Shown here: positions 42,723 to 50,937 of the stretch, piece by piece
How positions within the stretch are numbered: position 1 is the stretch's first letter
Layout: every line of letters begins with the position of its first letter
Assembly (NCBI GenBank): GCA_016466735.1
Contig: JAAOED010000001.1
Span: forward strand, 124,001-188,000
Direction of reading: 5' to 3'
Source of the DNA: Weissella confusa
GTDB taxonomy: Bacteria > Bacillota > Bacilli > Lactobacillales > Lactobacillaceae
Length of the DNA: 64,000 nucleotides
Program-made: the position numbers and the translations under genes
The notes under the pieces: model-generated
The model's database searches: none
Told to the model about the DNA's origin: nothing
What the model saw: the letters and a program-made list of their open reading frames with translations, nothing else

Positions 42723-43553
42723 ATGGAAAAGGCAGCGCAACAGCACGAAATAGTTGCAGACAATTCAGATGTTGGGGTTCGCGTCTTTTTATCCGATGAA
42801 CCACTTGGATTTAAGCCACTGCATTGGCATACGCATATTGAAATTGTGCTCGTCCTAACCGGCGAAGTGACGTTTCGATATGAGCAACATGATGTCACGT
42901 TACATGAAAATGAGTTCATTGTGATTGGATCGGGGATTCTCCACTCGACCACCAATTTGGCAAATCAAGCCCTCGTGTTGCAAATTCCTGTGTATTATCT
43001 CAACCAGTATTGGTCGAATAGTGAATTGCTACGATTTGATTTGTGGACGAATCATAGTTTGCATGACGAAACGTATGACAAGATTGTCAGCATGCTTCAG
43101 CAAATGACCCAAATCTATTTGCGAAAAGAAGCTGGCTATCGGTTGCGATTTAGCAGCATCTTGATGCAAGTCTTATATGACTTGATTACCAATTATGCTG
43201 TGACGTTAACGCCGGATGACTTAACGGAAGATGATCGTTTGAAGGACGTGATTATGTATATTCACGAGCAGTATCGAACGAAAATCTCGTTGAGTGAGGT
43301 CGCAGAAAAGTTCCATTACAATCCTGATTACCTCAGTCGTATTTTCAAACGACGGGTTGGGGTGACGTTTGTGAACTATGTTTATCAGGTTCGTTTAGAT
43401 GCCATTTATCAAGATGTGCTTGCGACGAATCAGGTGATTAAAACAATCTTTATCCGCCACGGCGCTAGCAACACTAAGTTAGCGATGAAAATGTTTAAAG
43501 AATCATATGGTCAGACACCTAATCAGTTACGACAACTGAACAAGGGAGGATGA
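42723..43553 (+). CDS. AraC-family regulator of the xylo-oligosaccharide locus
   Basis: A 276-residue protein; ATG at 42723 after AAGGGG. The N-terminal half is a cupin-like sugar-sensing domain (WHTHIEIVLVLTGEV, with the HxH pattern). The C-terminal half has two helix-turn-helix motifs (ISLSEVAEKFHYNPDYLSRIFK and the second recognition helix near the end), the AraC/XylS DNA-binding arrangement. Location directly after xylQ predicts control of the GH8, xylP and xylQ genes, probably as an activator sensing a pentoside. The inducer is unknown. Confidence 0.85.
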   Translation: MEKAAQQHEIVADNSDVGVRVFLSDEPLGFKPLHWHTHIEIVLVLTGEVTFRYEQHDVTLHENEFIVIGSGILHSTTNLANQALVLQIPVYYLNQYWSNSELLRFDLWTNHSLHDETYDKIVSMLQQMTQIYLRKEAGYRLRFSSILMQVLYDLITNYAVTLTPDDLTEDDRLKDVIMYIHEQYRTKISLSEVAEKFHYNPDYLSRIFKRRVGVTFVNYVYQVRLDAIYQDVLATNQVIKTIFIRHGASNTKLAMKMFKESYGQTPNQLRQLNKGG

Positions 43554-43555
43554 CG

Positions 43556-43590
43556 GAAAACGGTATCGCAGTGATGTGGTACCGTTTTTT
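43556..43590 (+). terminator. terminator after AraC-family gene
   Basis: AAAACGGTA pairs with TACCGTTTT with a loop of about 14 nt, followed by T. Confidence 0.8.
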
Positions 43591-43594
43591 GTGT

Positions 43595-44014
43595 TTGTGT
43601 CGTGCTAGCGCACGAATCGTTTTGGGGCACAGCGGGGTGCTGTTCCCCAAAACGATAGCAGCCAAGATATGATAGTCTGTTATGGATTTGCATCCACGGT
43701 TCAATAAATAGGGTGATAGCTCTCTTTTTCATTGTTAGCCGGGGATGAAAAACTAAAATATGTTATTAGTATCTCGGCTGCTGGCATGGTGGGTATGGAC
43801 GCGGGGGTTCGGAGCTCCTGCGATATTAGCCGGTGACCAAGCGAGGACAGGGGCACCAATTATCACTTAGCAGCAGTGGATTTCGAGCCGGTAGGCGATG
43901 AAACACGCTGAGGCTTAGTGAGAATGGGACCCCGTCGCCACCAGCTTATATTGTAGGACGGAGAGCCCCCGCGTCCATGCCCACCATGCTTCGTCACGAC
44001 AGTGACGACACTAA
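43595..44014 (+). ncRNA. large structured intergenic element, copy B (420 bp)
   Basis: The ends GTGTCGT and ACGACAC pair. The left module is reduced to a hairpin: ATCGTTTTGGGG (43616-43627) with CCCCAAAACGAT (43645-43656). The core keeps GCAGCCAAGAT, GTCTGT and GCATCCACGGTT. The right module, 43784-43989, is nearly identical to that of copy A and closed by a 24-bp stem. One stem position is G-C in A and A-T in B, and a G.U pair appears in B, so the stem is preserved by compensation. No open reading frame is conserved between A and B. Confidence 0.6.
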
Positions 44015-44055
44015 CCACCAACTAAAACCGCACAAAAAACAAATGTACTTTCCAC

Positions 44056-44084
44056 TTGTGTTATTCAGTTACTGATATTATACT
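44056..44084 (+). promoter_or_regulatory. predicted promoter of yxeA-like gene
   Basis: TTGTGT (44056-44061), 17-bp spacer, TATACT (44079-44084). Confidence 0.65.
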
Positions 44085-44149
44085 TTAAATAGTATAAGAG
44101 GTTATGTACTATACGGATAATGATTGAGATATTTTAAGAGGTGGAAATC

Positions 44150-44521
44150 ATGAAGAAGATTATTGGTTTGATTGCAGCAGTGTTGGTCGTATTCGGCCTA
44201 TACAAGGGATATGAATACTACAACGTTACGTACAAGGCAACGCCAGCTTACGCAAAGGTGCCTGCTCAAGTGCCAGAGTTGAAGGATACGGTTGATGATT
44301 CTGGTAAGAAGATTGCCGGCTCAAAGTCATACTCATACAAGTTGACATTCATCACGACTGACGGGGAACGTCGTGTCTTGGATTACAACATTGAAGACGC
44401 TGATCCATTGACACCAAACGCATATGTGAAGGCTGAAATCAGCCAAAAGCGTGTTGTAAAGGGTCCTGAAGGGGTACAAAAGTCAGACGTGCCAACGTCA
44501 GTGCTAGAAAAGTTGAAGTAA
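44150..44521 (+). CDS. YxeA-family (DUF1093) secreted or membrane-attached protein
   Basis: A 123-residue protein starting at the ATG at 44150 (MKKIIGLIAAVLVVFG) after AAGAGGTGG. One N-terminal hydrophobic helix is followed by a beta-rich extracytoplasmic domain. YKLTFITTDGERRVLDYNI and the closing YVKAEISQKRVVKG match the YxeA family. The function of the family is unknown; it may be associated with the envelope. It is monocistronic, between structured element B and a strong terminator. Confidence 0.8.
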   Translation: MKKIIGLIAAVLVVFGLYKGYEYYNVTYKATPAYAKVPAQVPELKDTVDDSGKKIAGSKSYSYKLTFITTDGERRVLDYNIEDADPLTPNAYVKAEISQKRVVKGPEGVQKSDVPTSVLEKLK

Positions 44522-44524
44522 GCA

Positions 44525-44562
44525 AAAAGCGTAGCAACCACGGCGGTTGCTACGCTTTTTTG
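44525..44562. terminator. bidirectional terminator after yxeA-like gene
   Basis: AAAAGCGTAGCAACC pairs with GGTTGCTACGCTTTT around a short loop. Confidence 0.9.
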
Positions 44563-44563
44563 A

Positions 44564-45154
44564 TTACAATTCATCATCGTCTGATGAATCGTTAATTTCT
44601 TCTTTAAAGACAAACTTTTCTTCGGGCTTGCGGCCGATAAAGCCAGTACCAGTTAGGGTATCACTTGGCAAAACGGAAAGAATGAATCCGATTAGCACAA
44701 AAATACCACCAATCATAAACGTAATTTGCATTGAACCGTTGTTGTAAATGCGATCACTGCGTGAGAACAACGAAAGTACCCAAACAACCCAAGCGGCCCA
44801 GGTTACTGTACCGGCGTCGCGGTAACGACGAATTGTTAGCGCGATATTTGGTAAGAACATTGCTAAAGCCAATAGGATACCGAGCATCACAACGATAATT
44901 GTGAACGGTGCTGATAGAAGTTCAGTCAGTAGCTTCCAATTTTCAATACCTTGCACGTTAGGTTGACTATACTTGTCAACCTTGCTGATTAGGCTGGAAT
45001 CGCTTGCCAAGGCGATGATGAATAAAATTAACCAAATGATGAAGATGATAGATGACCAAAGTCGCATCCACCAGAATTCGGCACGAGTTGAACGGCCCGT
45101 GAAGTTCACGTAGCCTTTCCAAAAATTAATAAATGCTTGCCACATAGTTACCAT
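44564..45154 (-). CDS. DUF805-family membrane protein
   Basis: A 196-residue protein with about four helices. The opening FWKGYVNFTGRSTRAEFWWMRLW is the DUF805 signature: the YVNFTGRSTRAEFWW core is nearly invariant in the family. The RRYRDAG motif near residue 110 is also typical. The C-terminus is acidic (NDSSDDDEL). GGGAGG lies 8 bp before the ATG at 45154. The family's function is not known; an envelope role is assumed. It is convergent with the yxeA-like gene. Confidence 0.85.
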   Translation of the reverse strand: MVTMWQAFINFWKGYVNFTGRSTRAEFWWMRLWSSIIFIIWLILFIIALASDSSLISKVDKYSQPNVQGIENWKLLTELLSAPFTIIVVMLGILLALAMFLPNIALTIRRYRDAGTVTWAAWVVWVLSLFSRSDRIYNNGSMQITFMIGGIFVLIGFILSVLPSDTLTGTGFIGRKPEEKFVFKEEINDSSDDDEL

Positions 45155-45205
45155 AACAAATACCTCCCAAGGTCATTGTGTCATAGTTGATATGCAAAAC
45201 AAATA

Positions 45206-45233
45206 AAAAAGCCTCGCGCTGGCGAGACTTTTG
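45206..45233 (-). terminator. terminator after rpiA
   Basis: Minus strand: AGTCTCGCCAGCGCGAGGCT folds with one wobble and is followed by a T run. Confidence 0.85.
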
Positions 45234-45241
45234 CATTTTCT

Positions 45242-45940
45242 TTAAATCAAAGGTTGTGGGTGAGCGTCGAAAATTTCAACGCCGTTGTCGCGACCGACAA
45301 CAACCTTATCAACGATGTTCAAAAATAGTCCGTGTTCCACAACGCCGACCATGCTAGTCAATTCACGGCCAAGCGTAAATGGATCCGTGATGTCGGTTGG
45401 ATGCAAATCAATCAAGAAGTTTGCTGAGTCGGTACGAACGGGGTTGCCGTTTTGGTCAAGACGCCATGAAGGCTTGTAGCCCTTGGCTTCCAAACGCTTG
45501 AAAAGTTGGTCAGATCCGTAAGGGATAACTTCAACTGGCAAGTAGTGCGTTAGCTTTGGCGCAAGCTTACCTTCATCAACAACCCAGACATTGCGTGATG
45601 AGTTAATGGCAACGATCTTTTCCCAAAGCAAAGCGGCCCCGCCACCCTTAATGGCAGCAAATTCAGGGTCGATTTCGTCGGCTCCGTCAATCGTTAGGTC
45701 AATGTGGTCAACGTCATCAACGTTGTACATTGGAATGCCAAGCTTAGCCGCCGTACGACGCGTCTTGTCTGACGTTGGGACACCAACAATGTTAAGTCCT
45801 TCTTCCGCCACGCGCTTACCGAGAGCTTCGATAACGTACGCGATGGTAGAACCAGAACCGATACCGACAACCATGCCGTCTTCGACAAATTCAGCTGCGC
45901 GATAACCGGCAATTTTCTTGAGTTCGTTTGTATCAGTCAT
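45242..45940 (-). CDS. rpiA: ribose-5-phosphate isomerase A
   Basis: A 232-residue cytosolic enzyme. I choose the ATG at 45940 (MTDTNELKKIAGYRA) because GGAAG lies at suitable distance; the ATG at 45955 lacks one. VGIGSGSTIAYVIEAL near residue 30 and LTIDGADEID near 83 are the diagnostic motifs, the latter holding catalytic acids, and GGGAALLWEKI follows. It interconverts ribose 5-phosphate and ribulose 5-phosphate, essential for the pentose phosphoketolase lifestyle and for nucleoside use by the hydrolase nearby. Monocistronic. Confidence 0.93.
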   Translation of the reverse strand: MTDTNELKKIAGYRAAEFVEDGMVVGIGSGSTIAYVIEALGKRVAEEGLNIVGVPTSDKTRRTAAKLGIPMYNVDDVDHIDLTIDGADEIDPEFAAIKGGGAALLWEKIVAINSSRNVWVVDEGKLAPKLTHYLPVEVIPYGSDQLFKRLEAKGYKPSWRLDQNGNPVRTDSANFLIDLHPTDITDPFTLGRELTSMVGVVEHGLFLNIVDKVVVGRDNGVEIFDAHPQPLI

Positions 45941-46086
45941 GTGGCCAACTTCCATTTCATAGATTTAATACTTCTATTATCGCTTATAAACATTGATTTA
46001 AGCAAATGCAAAAAACGCGGGTGCTAAATTGTTAGTAAAATCTGCTAAACTGGACTCATTATGAAAAAAGAAATTGAGGACGAGTC

Positions 46087-47187
46087 ATGATTGACATGTG
46101 GGACGAAGAAAAGATTCGTGCGTTCCGTGCGACACTGCTTGATTGGTATGACGAAGCGGGTCGAGCTGACTTGCCATGGCGTGAAAACCAAGACCCATAT
46201 CGCGTCTGGGTATCAGAAATTATGTTGCAACAAACGCAGGTGCAAACGGTCATTCCGTATTTCAATCGGTTCATGACCATGTTTCCAACGCTGAATGATT
46301 TGGCAGCAGCACCCGAACAAGATTTGCTAAAAGCTTGGGAAGGTCTTGGCTATTATTCACGTGTTCGGAATATGCAAAAAGCGGCCATTCAAGTGCGTGA
46401 CGATTACAGTGGCGTCTGGCCGGATACAATGGCCGAACTTGAAAATCTAACGGGTATCGGGCCATATACGGCGGCCGCCATCGCTAGCATTTCCTTCAAG
46501 GAACCAGTTCCAGCCATCGACGGGAATGCCTTCCGCGTGTTTGCTCGTCTTTTCAAGATTGATGCCGATATCGCGCAACCGAAGACACGCAAGGTGTTTT
46601 TTGACTTAGGTCTGCAATTGATTGACCCAGAGCGTCCAGGCGATTTTAATCAAGCGATTATGGATTTGGGTTCATCTTATATGAGTGCCAAGAATTATGA
46701 TTCTGAACACTCACCAGTTAAGCAATTTAATGCTGCGTATGCAGATGGCACCGAAGATTTCTACCCTGTGAAATCCAAAGCACCTAAGCCTAAGCCAATC
46801 ACCTACTTTGCGGTCGCAGTACATTCGCCAGCTGGATATCTATGGGAGCAACGTCCAACAACCGGGTTGCTGGCTAATTTTTGGACGATGCCACTCTACG
46901 CATTGACGGATTTCGTCACGGATCCAGATGCTGAGTGGTCCGAAGATGAAATGATTACAGCTACCGAGAAGCGTTTGTTGGCTGATTATGGTGTCGCGGC
47001 TAAGTTGGCTAAAATGGGTGGTCGACCAGTGACGCACGTATACACGCATCAAAAATGGACGGTGACTGTGTTGACGTCCGAAGTTGATGCAACGGCGCTT
47101 CAACGCGGGACATGGCGGGAATTTGAGGCATTAGCGCGTGATCCACAACCAAAAATTCAAGAGAAAATTTGGAAGCGACTGAATTAA
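46087..47187 (+). CDS. mutY: A/G-specific adenine glycosylase lacking the Fe-S cluster
   Basis: A 366-residue DNA repair glycosylase that removes adenine opposite 8-oxoguanine. LPWRENQDPYRVWVSEIMLQ holds the N-terminal catalytic Glu. LENLTGIGPYTAAAI is the helix-hairpin-helix and VPAIDGNAFRVFAR holds the catalytic Asp. The four cysteines that bind the 4Fe-4S cluster are absent: the region after MDLGSSYMSAKNYDSEHSP has none. Fe-S-less MutY is known in some lactobacilli. A C-terminal NUDIX-like lesion-recognition domain begins near 235. Ribosome site TTGAGGACG. Confidence 0.9.
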   Translation: MIDMWDEEKIRAFRATLLDWYDEAGRADLPWRENQDPYRVWVSEIMLQQTQVQTVIPYFNRFMTMFPTLNDLAAAPEQDLLKAWEGLGYYSRVRNMQKAAIQVRDDYSGVWPDTMAELENLTGIGPYTAAAIASISFKEPVPAIDGNAFRVFARLFKIDADIAQPKTRKVFFDLGLQLIDPERPGDFNQAIMDLGSSYMSAKNYDSEHSPVKQFNAAYADGTEDFYPVKSKAPKPKPITYFAVAVHSPAGYLWEQRPTTGLLANFWTMPLYALTDFVTDPDAEWSEDEMITATEKRLLADYGVAAKLAKMGGRPVTHVYTHQKWTVTVLTSEVDATALQRGTWREFEALARDPQPKIQEKIWKRLN

Positions 47188-47264
47188 TATGCAACTTTAT
47201 GCAGTCGTAATGTATGGTATTATCTAATACACAGACTCACAAATGGAACACGGGGAATATAGAT

Positions 47265-48182
47265 ATGACACACAAAATCTTGCTGGATATGGATCCGGGA
47301 ATTGACGATGCAGCAGCGATTTCAATTGCTTTGACCGATGACCAATTCGATGTAAAACTTTTGACGACCGTTGCTGGTAACGTCAGTGCTGATAAGACGA
47401 CACTTAACGCCTTGAAGTTGGTGGAGTTTTTCGGTGTACAAGATAAGGTGCCAGTTGCAACGGGGGCGCAAATGCCGTTGTTGAAGCACTATCAAGATGC
47501 GTCTCACGTGCACGGTGCGTCAGGAATGCCTGGCTGGGATTTTGCGCCGGTAACAACTAAGCCGTTGACGCAACACGCGGTTGAAGCGATGCGCAACGTA
47601 TTGATGACTAGTGAAGAAAAACTAACCGTTGTTGCAACGGGGGCGTTCACTAATTTGGCGCTTATGTTCCGTATGTATCCTGAAACGAAGACCAAGATTG
47701 ACCGTTTGGTTGTCATGGGTGGTTCGTTGTCAGGCGGTAACATGTCTAGTGTGGCAGAATTTAATATTTATACAGACCCGCATGCTGCTAAAATCGTCTT
47801 TGAGGCTGGTTTGCCACTCGTAATGATTGGTCTTGATGTGACGATGAAGGCATTGCTTTCACACGAAAATATCCAAAAGCTAAGTACGCTCAACGAATCT
47901 GGTGCGATGCTGCAAGCCTTGTTGGGTAATTATGCAGATGATGAAACTGAAGGGAAGCCGATGCATGATGTGAACACATTGTTCTATTTGGCGCACCCAG
48001 AGTACTTTGAATTGACTGACTATTGGGTTGATGTTGTAACTGAAGGTCCCGCAATGGGTGGGACAATCGCTGACATTTTGCGTACGTCACACGACGGCCA
48101 AACAAATGTTTCAGTGGCTACAGATATTGATGTAGCAGCATTTAACGAATGGTTCATGTCAGAAATCGCGCGAATTAAGTAA
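47265..48182 (+). CDS. nucleoside hydrolase (inosine/uridine-preferring family)
   Basis: A 305-residue cytosolic enzyme; start ATG at 47265 (MTHKILLDMDPGIDDAA) after ACGGGGAA. The N-terminal DMDPGIDDA is the calcium-binding and catalytic Asp cluster of the family. EFNIYTDPHAAKIVF and HDVNTLFYLAHP (second metal Asp) follow. It splits ribonucleosides to base and ribose. Ribose then enters the pentose pathway, for which rpiA is nearby. A hairpin containing a parS site closes the gene. Confidence 0.88.
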   Translation: MTHKILLDMDPGIDDAAAISIALTDDQFDVKLLTTVAGNVSADKTTLNALKLVEFFGVQDKVPVATGAQMPLLKHYQDASHVHGASGMPGWDFAPVTTKPLTQHAVEAMRNVLMTSEEKLTVVATGAFTNLALMFRMYPETKTKIDRLVVMGGSLSGGNMSSVAEFNIYTDPHAAKIVFEAGLPLVMIGLDVTMKALLSHENIQKLSTLNESGAMLQALLGNYADDETEGKPMHDVNTLFYLAHPEYFELTDYWVDVVTEGPAMGGTIADILRTSHDGQTNVSVATDIDVAAFNEWFMSEIARIK

Positions 48183-48185
48183 TGA

Positions 48186-48230
48186 AACAAGGTGTTGTGT
48201 TCCACGTGAAACATAACACCTTGTTTTGTT
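48186..48230 (+). terminator. terminator-like hairpin containing parS
   Basis: AACAAGGTGTT pairs with AACACCTTGTT; the loop region is the 16-bp parS; a T-rich stretch follows. Confidence 0.75.
48198..48213. promoter_or_regulatory. parS-type centromere site 2
   Basis: TGTTCCACGTGAAACA matches the bacterial parS consensus TGTTNCACGTGAAACA. It lies about 850 bp upstream of parA, in the loop of a terminator hairpin. Confidence 0.9.
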
Positions 48231-48251
48231 TTCTTGAACGCCGTGGAACTA

Positions 48252-48280
48252 TTGATTAGACGGGCATTTTGCGGTATTCT
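48252..48280 (+). promoter_or_regulatory. predicted promoter of rsmG-parAB operon
   Basis: TTGATT (48252-48257), 17-bp spacer, TATTCT (48275-48280), 32 bp before the rsmG start. Confidence 0.6.
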
Positions 48281-48311
48281 TTTATTATTGGAATCAGTTT
48301 GGAGAATGGTG

Positions 48312-49031
48312 ATGAATCCTGAAGAATTTGCGGCGGCATTACGCGAGCATAATGTTGAATTGAATGCACAACAACTAGCGCAATATCAGCAATACTACGA
48401 GCGTTTAGTTGCGGTGAATGAACACATGAACCTAACGGCAATTACTGAACGCGATGAGGTGTACTTGAAGCACTTCTACGACTCTTTGACGTTGGCCTGG
48501 GCATATCCAGAATTACAGACAGAAGAGTTGCACATGATTGACGTTGGCGCGGGGGCAGGGTTCCCATCATTGCCATTGAAGATCGCATTTCCACAATTGC
48601 AAATCACGATTATTGATGCGTTGAACAAGCGCATCAACTTCTTGCGTGATTTGGTTAAGGAATTGGGCTTGGAAGGTGTGACTGTTGAACACGCCCGTGC
48701 TGAAGAGTTTGGGAACAAGACGGCACCAGCTCGTGAGCAATATGATGTTGCCACAGCTCGTGCCTTGGCTCGTTTGAATGTCTTGGGGGAGTTGACGTTG
48801 CCATTCGTTAAGGTTGGCGGCGTGTTGTTGGCCATGAAGGGTAGCGCTGCCGATGAAGAGTTGGCAGAGGCTAAGAAGGCCATCACGACTTTGGGAGCTG
48901 AAATCGGCGAGCAAATCGACGTGAGCCTACCAAACGGTGACCCACGTTCAGTTATCGTCATCAAGAAAGTAAAGAACACACCAAAAAAGTATCCGCGCAA
49001 GCCTGGTGATCCAGTGCGCAAGCCGTTGTAG
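48312..49031 (+). CDS. rsmG: 16S rRNA m7G527 methyltransferase
   Basis: A 239-residue methyltransferase. The ATG at 48312 (MNPEEFAAALREHNVEL) is spaced properly from GGAG, whereas the ATG at 48306 is too close. NEHMNLTAITERDEVYLKHF and MIDVGAGAGFPSLPLKI (SAM-binding motif I) are diagnostic. It methylates G527 of 16S rRNA. It is often encoded near the replication origin. parA starts 14 bp downstream, giving an rsmG-parA-parB operon. Confidence 0.95.
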   Translation: MNPEEFAAALREHNVELNAQQLAQYQQYYERLVAVNEHMNLTAITERDEVYLKHFYDSLTLAWAYPELQTEELHMIDVGAGAGFPSLPLKIAFPQLQITIIDALNKRINFLRDLVKELGLEGVTVEHARAEEFGNKTAPAREQYDVATARALARLNVLGELTLPFVKVGGVLLAMKGSAADEELAEAKKAITTLGAEIGEQIDVSLPNGDPRSVIVIKKVKNTPKKYPRKPGDPVRKPL

Positions 49032-49044
49032 AAAGGGGAAAACA

Positions 49045-49815
49045 ATGGGACACATTATTGCATTAGCTAACCAAAAGGGTGGTGTCGGTAAAACGACCAC
49101 GACGGTTAACTTGGGCGCATCCCTAGCATCCCTAGGTAAGAAAGTGTTGTTGATTGACACTGATGCACAAGGAAACGCCACATCAGGTTCGGGCGTGCAA
49201 AAGTCAAGCATCGAACGTGATGTGTATGATGTATTGGTCCACGATGTGCCATTGGCCGACGTGATTCTACCAACGTCACACGAAGGGATGGACATTGTGC
49301 CAGCTACGATTCGCTTGGCTGGTGCTGAACTTGAATTAGCTCCAGCAATGGCGCGTGAGTTGCGCTTGAAGAATGCCTTGGAAGGTGTTCGCGAAAAGTA
49401 CGACTACATCCTAATCGACAATCCACCTTCACTTGGATTGGTCACGATTAACACGTTCTCAGCAGCGGACTCAATTTTGATTCCGGTACAAGCTGAATAC
49501 TACGCCCTTGAAGGTTTAGGGCAGTTGATGAACAACATGAAGTTGGTTAAGCAACACTTTAACCCTGACTTGGAAGTTGAGGGTGTGTTGATGACGATGG
49601 TTGATCCACGTACCAACTTGTCATCAGATGTTATTCAAAACGTGCGTGAGTACTTCGGCAGCGATGTTTACGACACGGTCATTCCACGTAACGTGCGTTT
49701 GTCAGAAGCGCCATCACGTGGCTTGGCAATCATTGACTATGATTCAAAGTCAAAGGGAGCCGAAGTTTATATGGACTTGGCAAAGGAGGTCTTGGCAGCT
49801 CATGGCGAACACTAA
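49045..49815 (+). CDS. parA: chromosome-partitioning ATPase ParA/Soj
   Basis: A 256-residue deviant-Walker ATPase; start ATG at 49045 (MGHIIALANQKGGVGKTT). KGGVGKTTT at 11-19 is the signature A motif, LLIDTDAQGNATSG the A', and YILIDNPPS the Walker B. It works with ParB bound to parS to segregate the origin region and to modulate replication initiation. GAAAGGGG is the ribosome site. It overlaps parB by 14 bp. Confidence 0.95.
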   Translation: MGHIIALANQKGGVGKTTTTVNLGASLASLGKKVLLIDTDAQGNATSGSGVQKSSIERDVYDVLVHDVPLADVILPTSHEGMDIVPATIRLAGAELELAPAMARELRLKNALEGVREKYDYILIDNPPSLGLVTINTFSAADSILIPVQAEYYALEGLGQLMNNMKLVKQHFNPDLEVEGVLMTMVDPRTNLSSDVIQNVREYFGSDVYDTVIPRNVRLSEAPSRGLAIIDYDSKSKGAEVYMDLAKEVLAAHGEH

Positions 49816-50710
49816 GAAGTCAGGTTTGGGTGGCCTTGGTGGCAACGGCGGCGGTCTAGGCGCTTTGTTTGCTGAGCAAGGTCTTGATACAGAAATTGCA
49901 ACAAATGATACGGTTCGTGACATTGCCATCGATAAGATTGTGGCGAACCCATTCCAACCACGTCATGTCTTTGATCAAGATGCTTTGCAAGATTTGGCAG
50001 CATCAATCAAGGAAAACGGCGTGTTGCAACCAGTGATTGTGCGTCACAACCCTAAGGACAACACTCAATACGAGTTGTTGGCCGGTGAACGTCGTTGGCG
50101 TGCCTCGCAATTGGCTGGTAAGAAGGATGTGCCGGCAATTGTTCGTAAGTTAGACGACGAGCAAATGATGCAAGCCGCTATCTTGGAAAACTTGCAACGT
50201 GAAGATTTGACGCCGCTTGAAGAGGCGCAAGCTTACCGCGACATGATGGATGCGTTGAAGTTGACGCAAGAACAAGTGGCTAAGCGTCTAGGTAAGGCGC
50301 GTTCTGCTGTGGCTAACTTCCTTCGTCTGCTTAACTTGCCTGACGAAGTAAAGGACATGTTGCAAGCGGGTCAACTGTCAATGGGACAAGCGCGTACGTT
50401 GCTCGGTTTGCGCAACAAGCGTCGCATTGTGCCAGTTGCCAAGCGTGCAATTGCTGAAAGTATGACGGTTCGTCAACTTGAACAATTGGTTAACAAGTTG
50501 AACGAACAAGCTGACACCACTGGTAAGGGTAACGATGAACCATCCGCTTATTTGAAGGCGACGACAGCTGCTTTGGAAGATAAGTTTGGCACGAAGGTCA
50601 ACGTGACCCGTAATCGTAAGGGTGCTGGTAAAATTGAAATTGCATACTTGTCTGATGATGATTTGAACCGCATCTTTGATGTATTGGGCATTTCATTTGA
50701 CGAGGAATAA
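49802..50710 (+). CDS. parB: chromosome-partitioning protein ParB/Spo0J
   Basis: A 302-residue DNA-binding protein starting at the ATG at 49802 (MANTKKSGLGG), inside the end of parA. The KIVANPFQPRHVFD region begins the ParB/Srx CTP-binding domain. LLAGERRWRAS holds the GERRxRA motif for CTP. The central helix-turn-helix (TQEQVAKRLGKARSAVANFLRLL) reads parS, and the C-terminus dimerises. Canonical parS sites at 9362 and 48198 are its predicted targets. Confidence 0.95.
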   Translation: MANTKKSGLGGLGGNGGGLGALFAEQGLDTEIATNDTVRDIAIDKIVANPFQPRHVFDQDALQDLAASIKENGVLQPVIVRHNPKDNTQYELLAGERRWRASQLAGKKDVPAIVRKLDDEQMMQAAILENLQREDLTPLEEAQAYRDMMDALKLTQEQVAKRLGKARSAVANFLRLLNLPDEVKDMLQAGQLSMGQARTLLGLRNKRRIVPVAKRAIAESMTVRQLEQLVNKLNEQADTTGKGNDEPSAYLKATTAALEDKFGTKVNVTRNRKGAGKIEIAYLSDDDLNRIFDVLGISFDEE

Positions 50711-50724
50711 TCTGGAGGTTGGTT

Positions 50725-50916
50725 ATGTACAACTTGCATGATGTAGTTGAGATGAAGAAGCCACACGCGTGTGGTGCGAATGAATGGGAAATCAACCGTA
50801 TTGGTGCGGACATTAAGTTGACGTGCCAAGGTTGTGGTCACCAAGTAATGATGACGCGTCATGATTTCGATAAGCGTTTGAAGCGCATTTTGCGTTCAGC
50901 GTCAGAACAAGATTAA
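50725..50916 (+). CDS. DUF951 family protein, zinc-ribbon-like
   Basis: A 63-residue protein; ATG at 50725 after TGGAGG. The sequence YNLHDVVEMKKPHACGANEW and TCQGCGHQVMM shows paired cysteines (CG...CQGCG), a small zinc-ribbon, with RADIKL-like middle IGADIKLTC. It is a common neighbour of parB and ychF in Lactobacillales and other Firmicutes. The function is unknown; a role in translation or nucleic acid binding is possible. Operon position: 14 bp after parB, 21 bp before ychF. Confidence 0.85.
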   Translation: MYNLHDVVEMKKPHACGANEWEINRIGADIKLTCQGCGHQVMMTRHDFDKRLKRILRSASEQD

Positions 50917-50937
50917 TAGAGAGATAGGTATTTAAAA

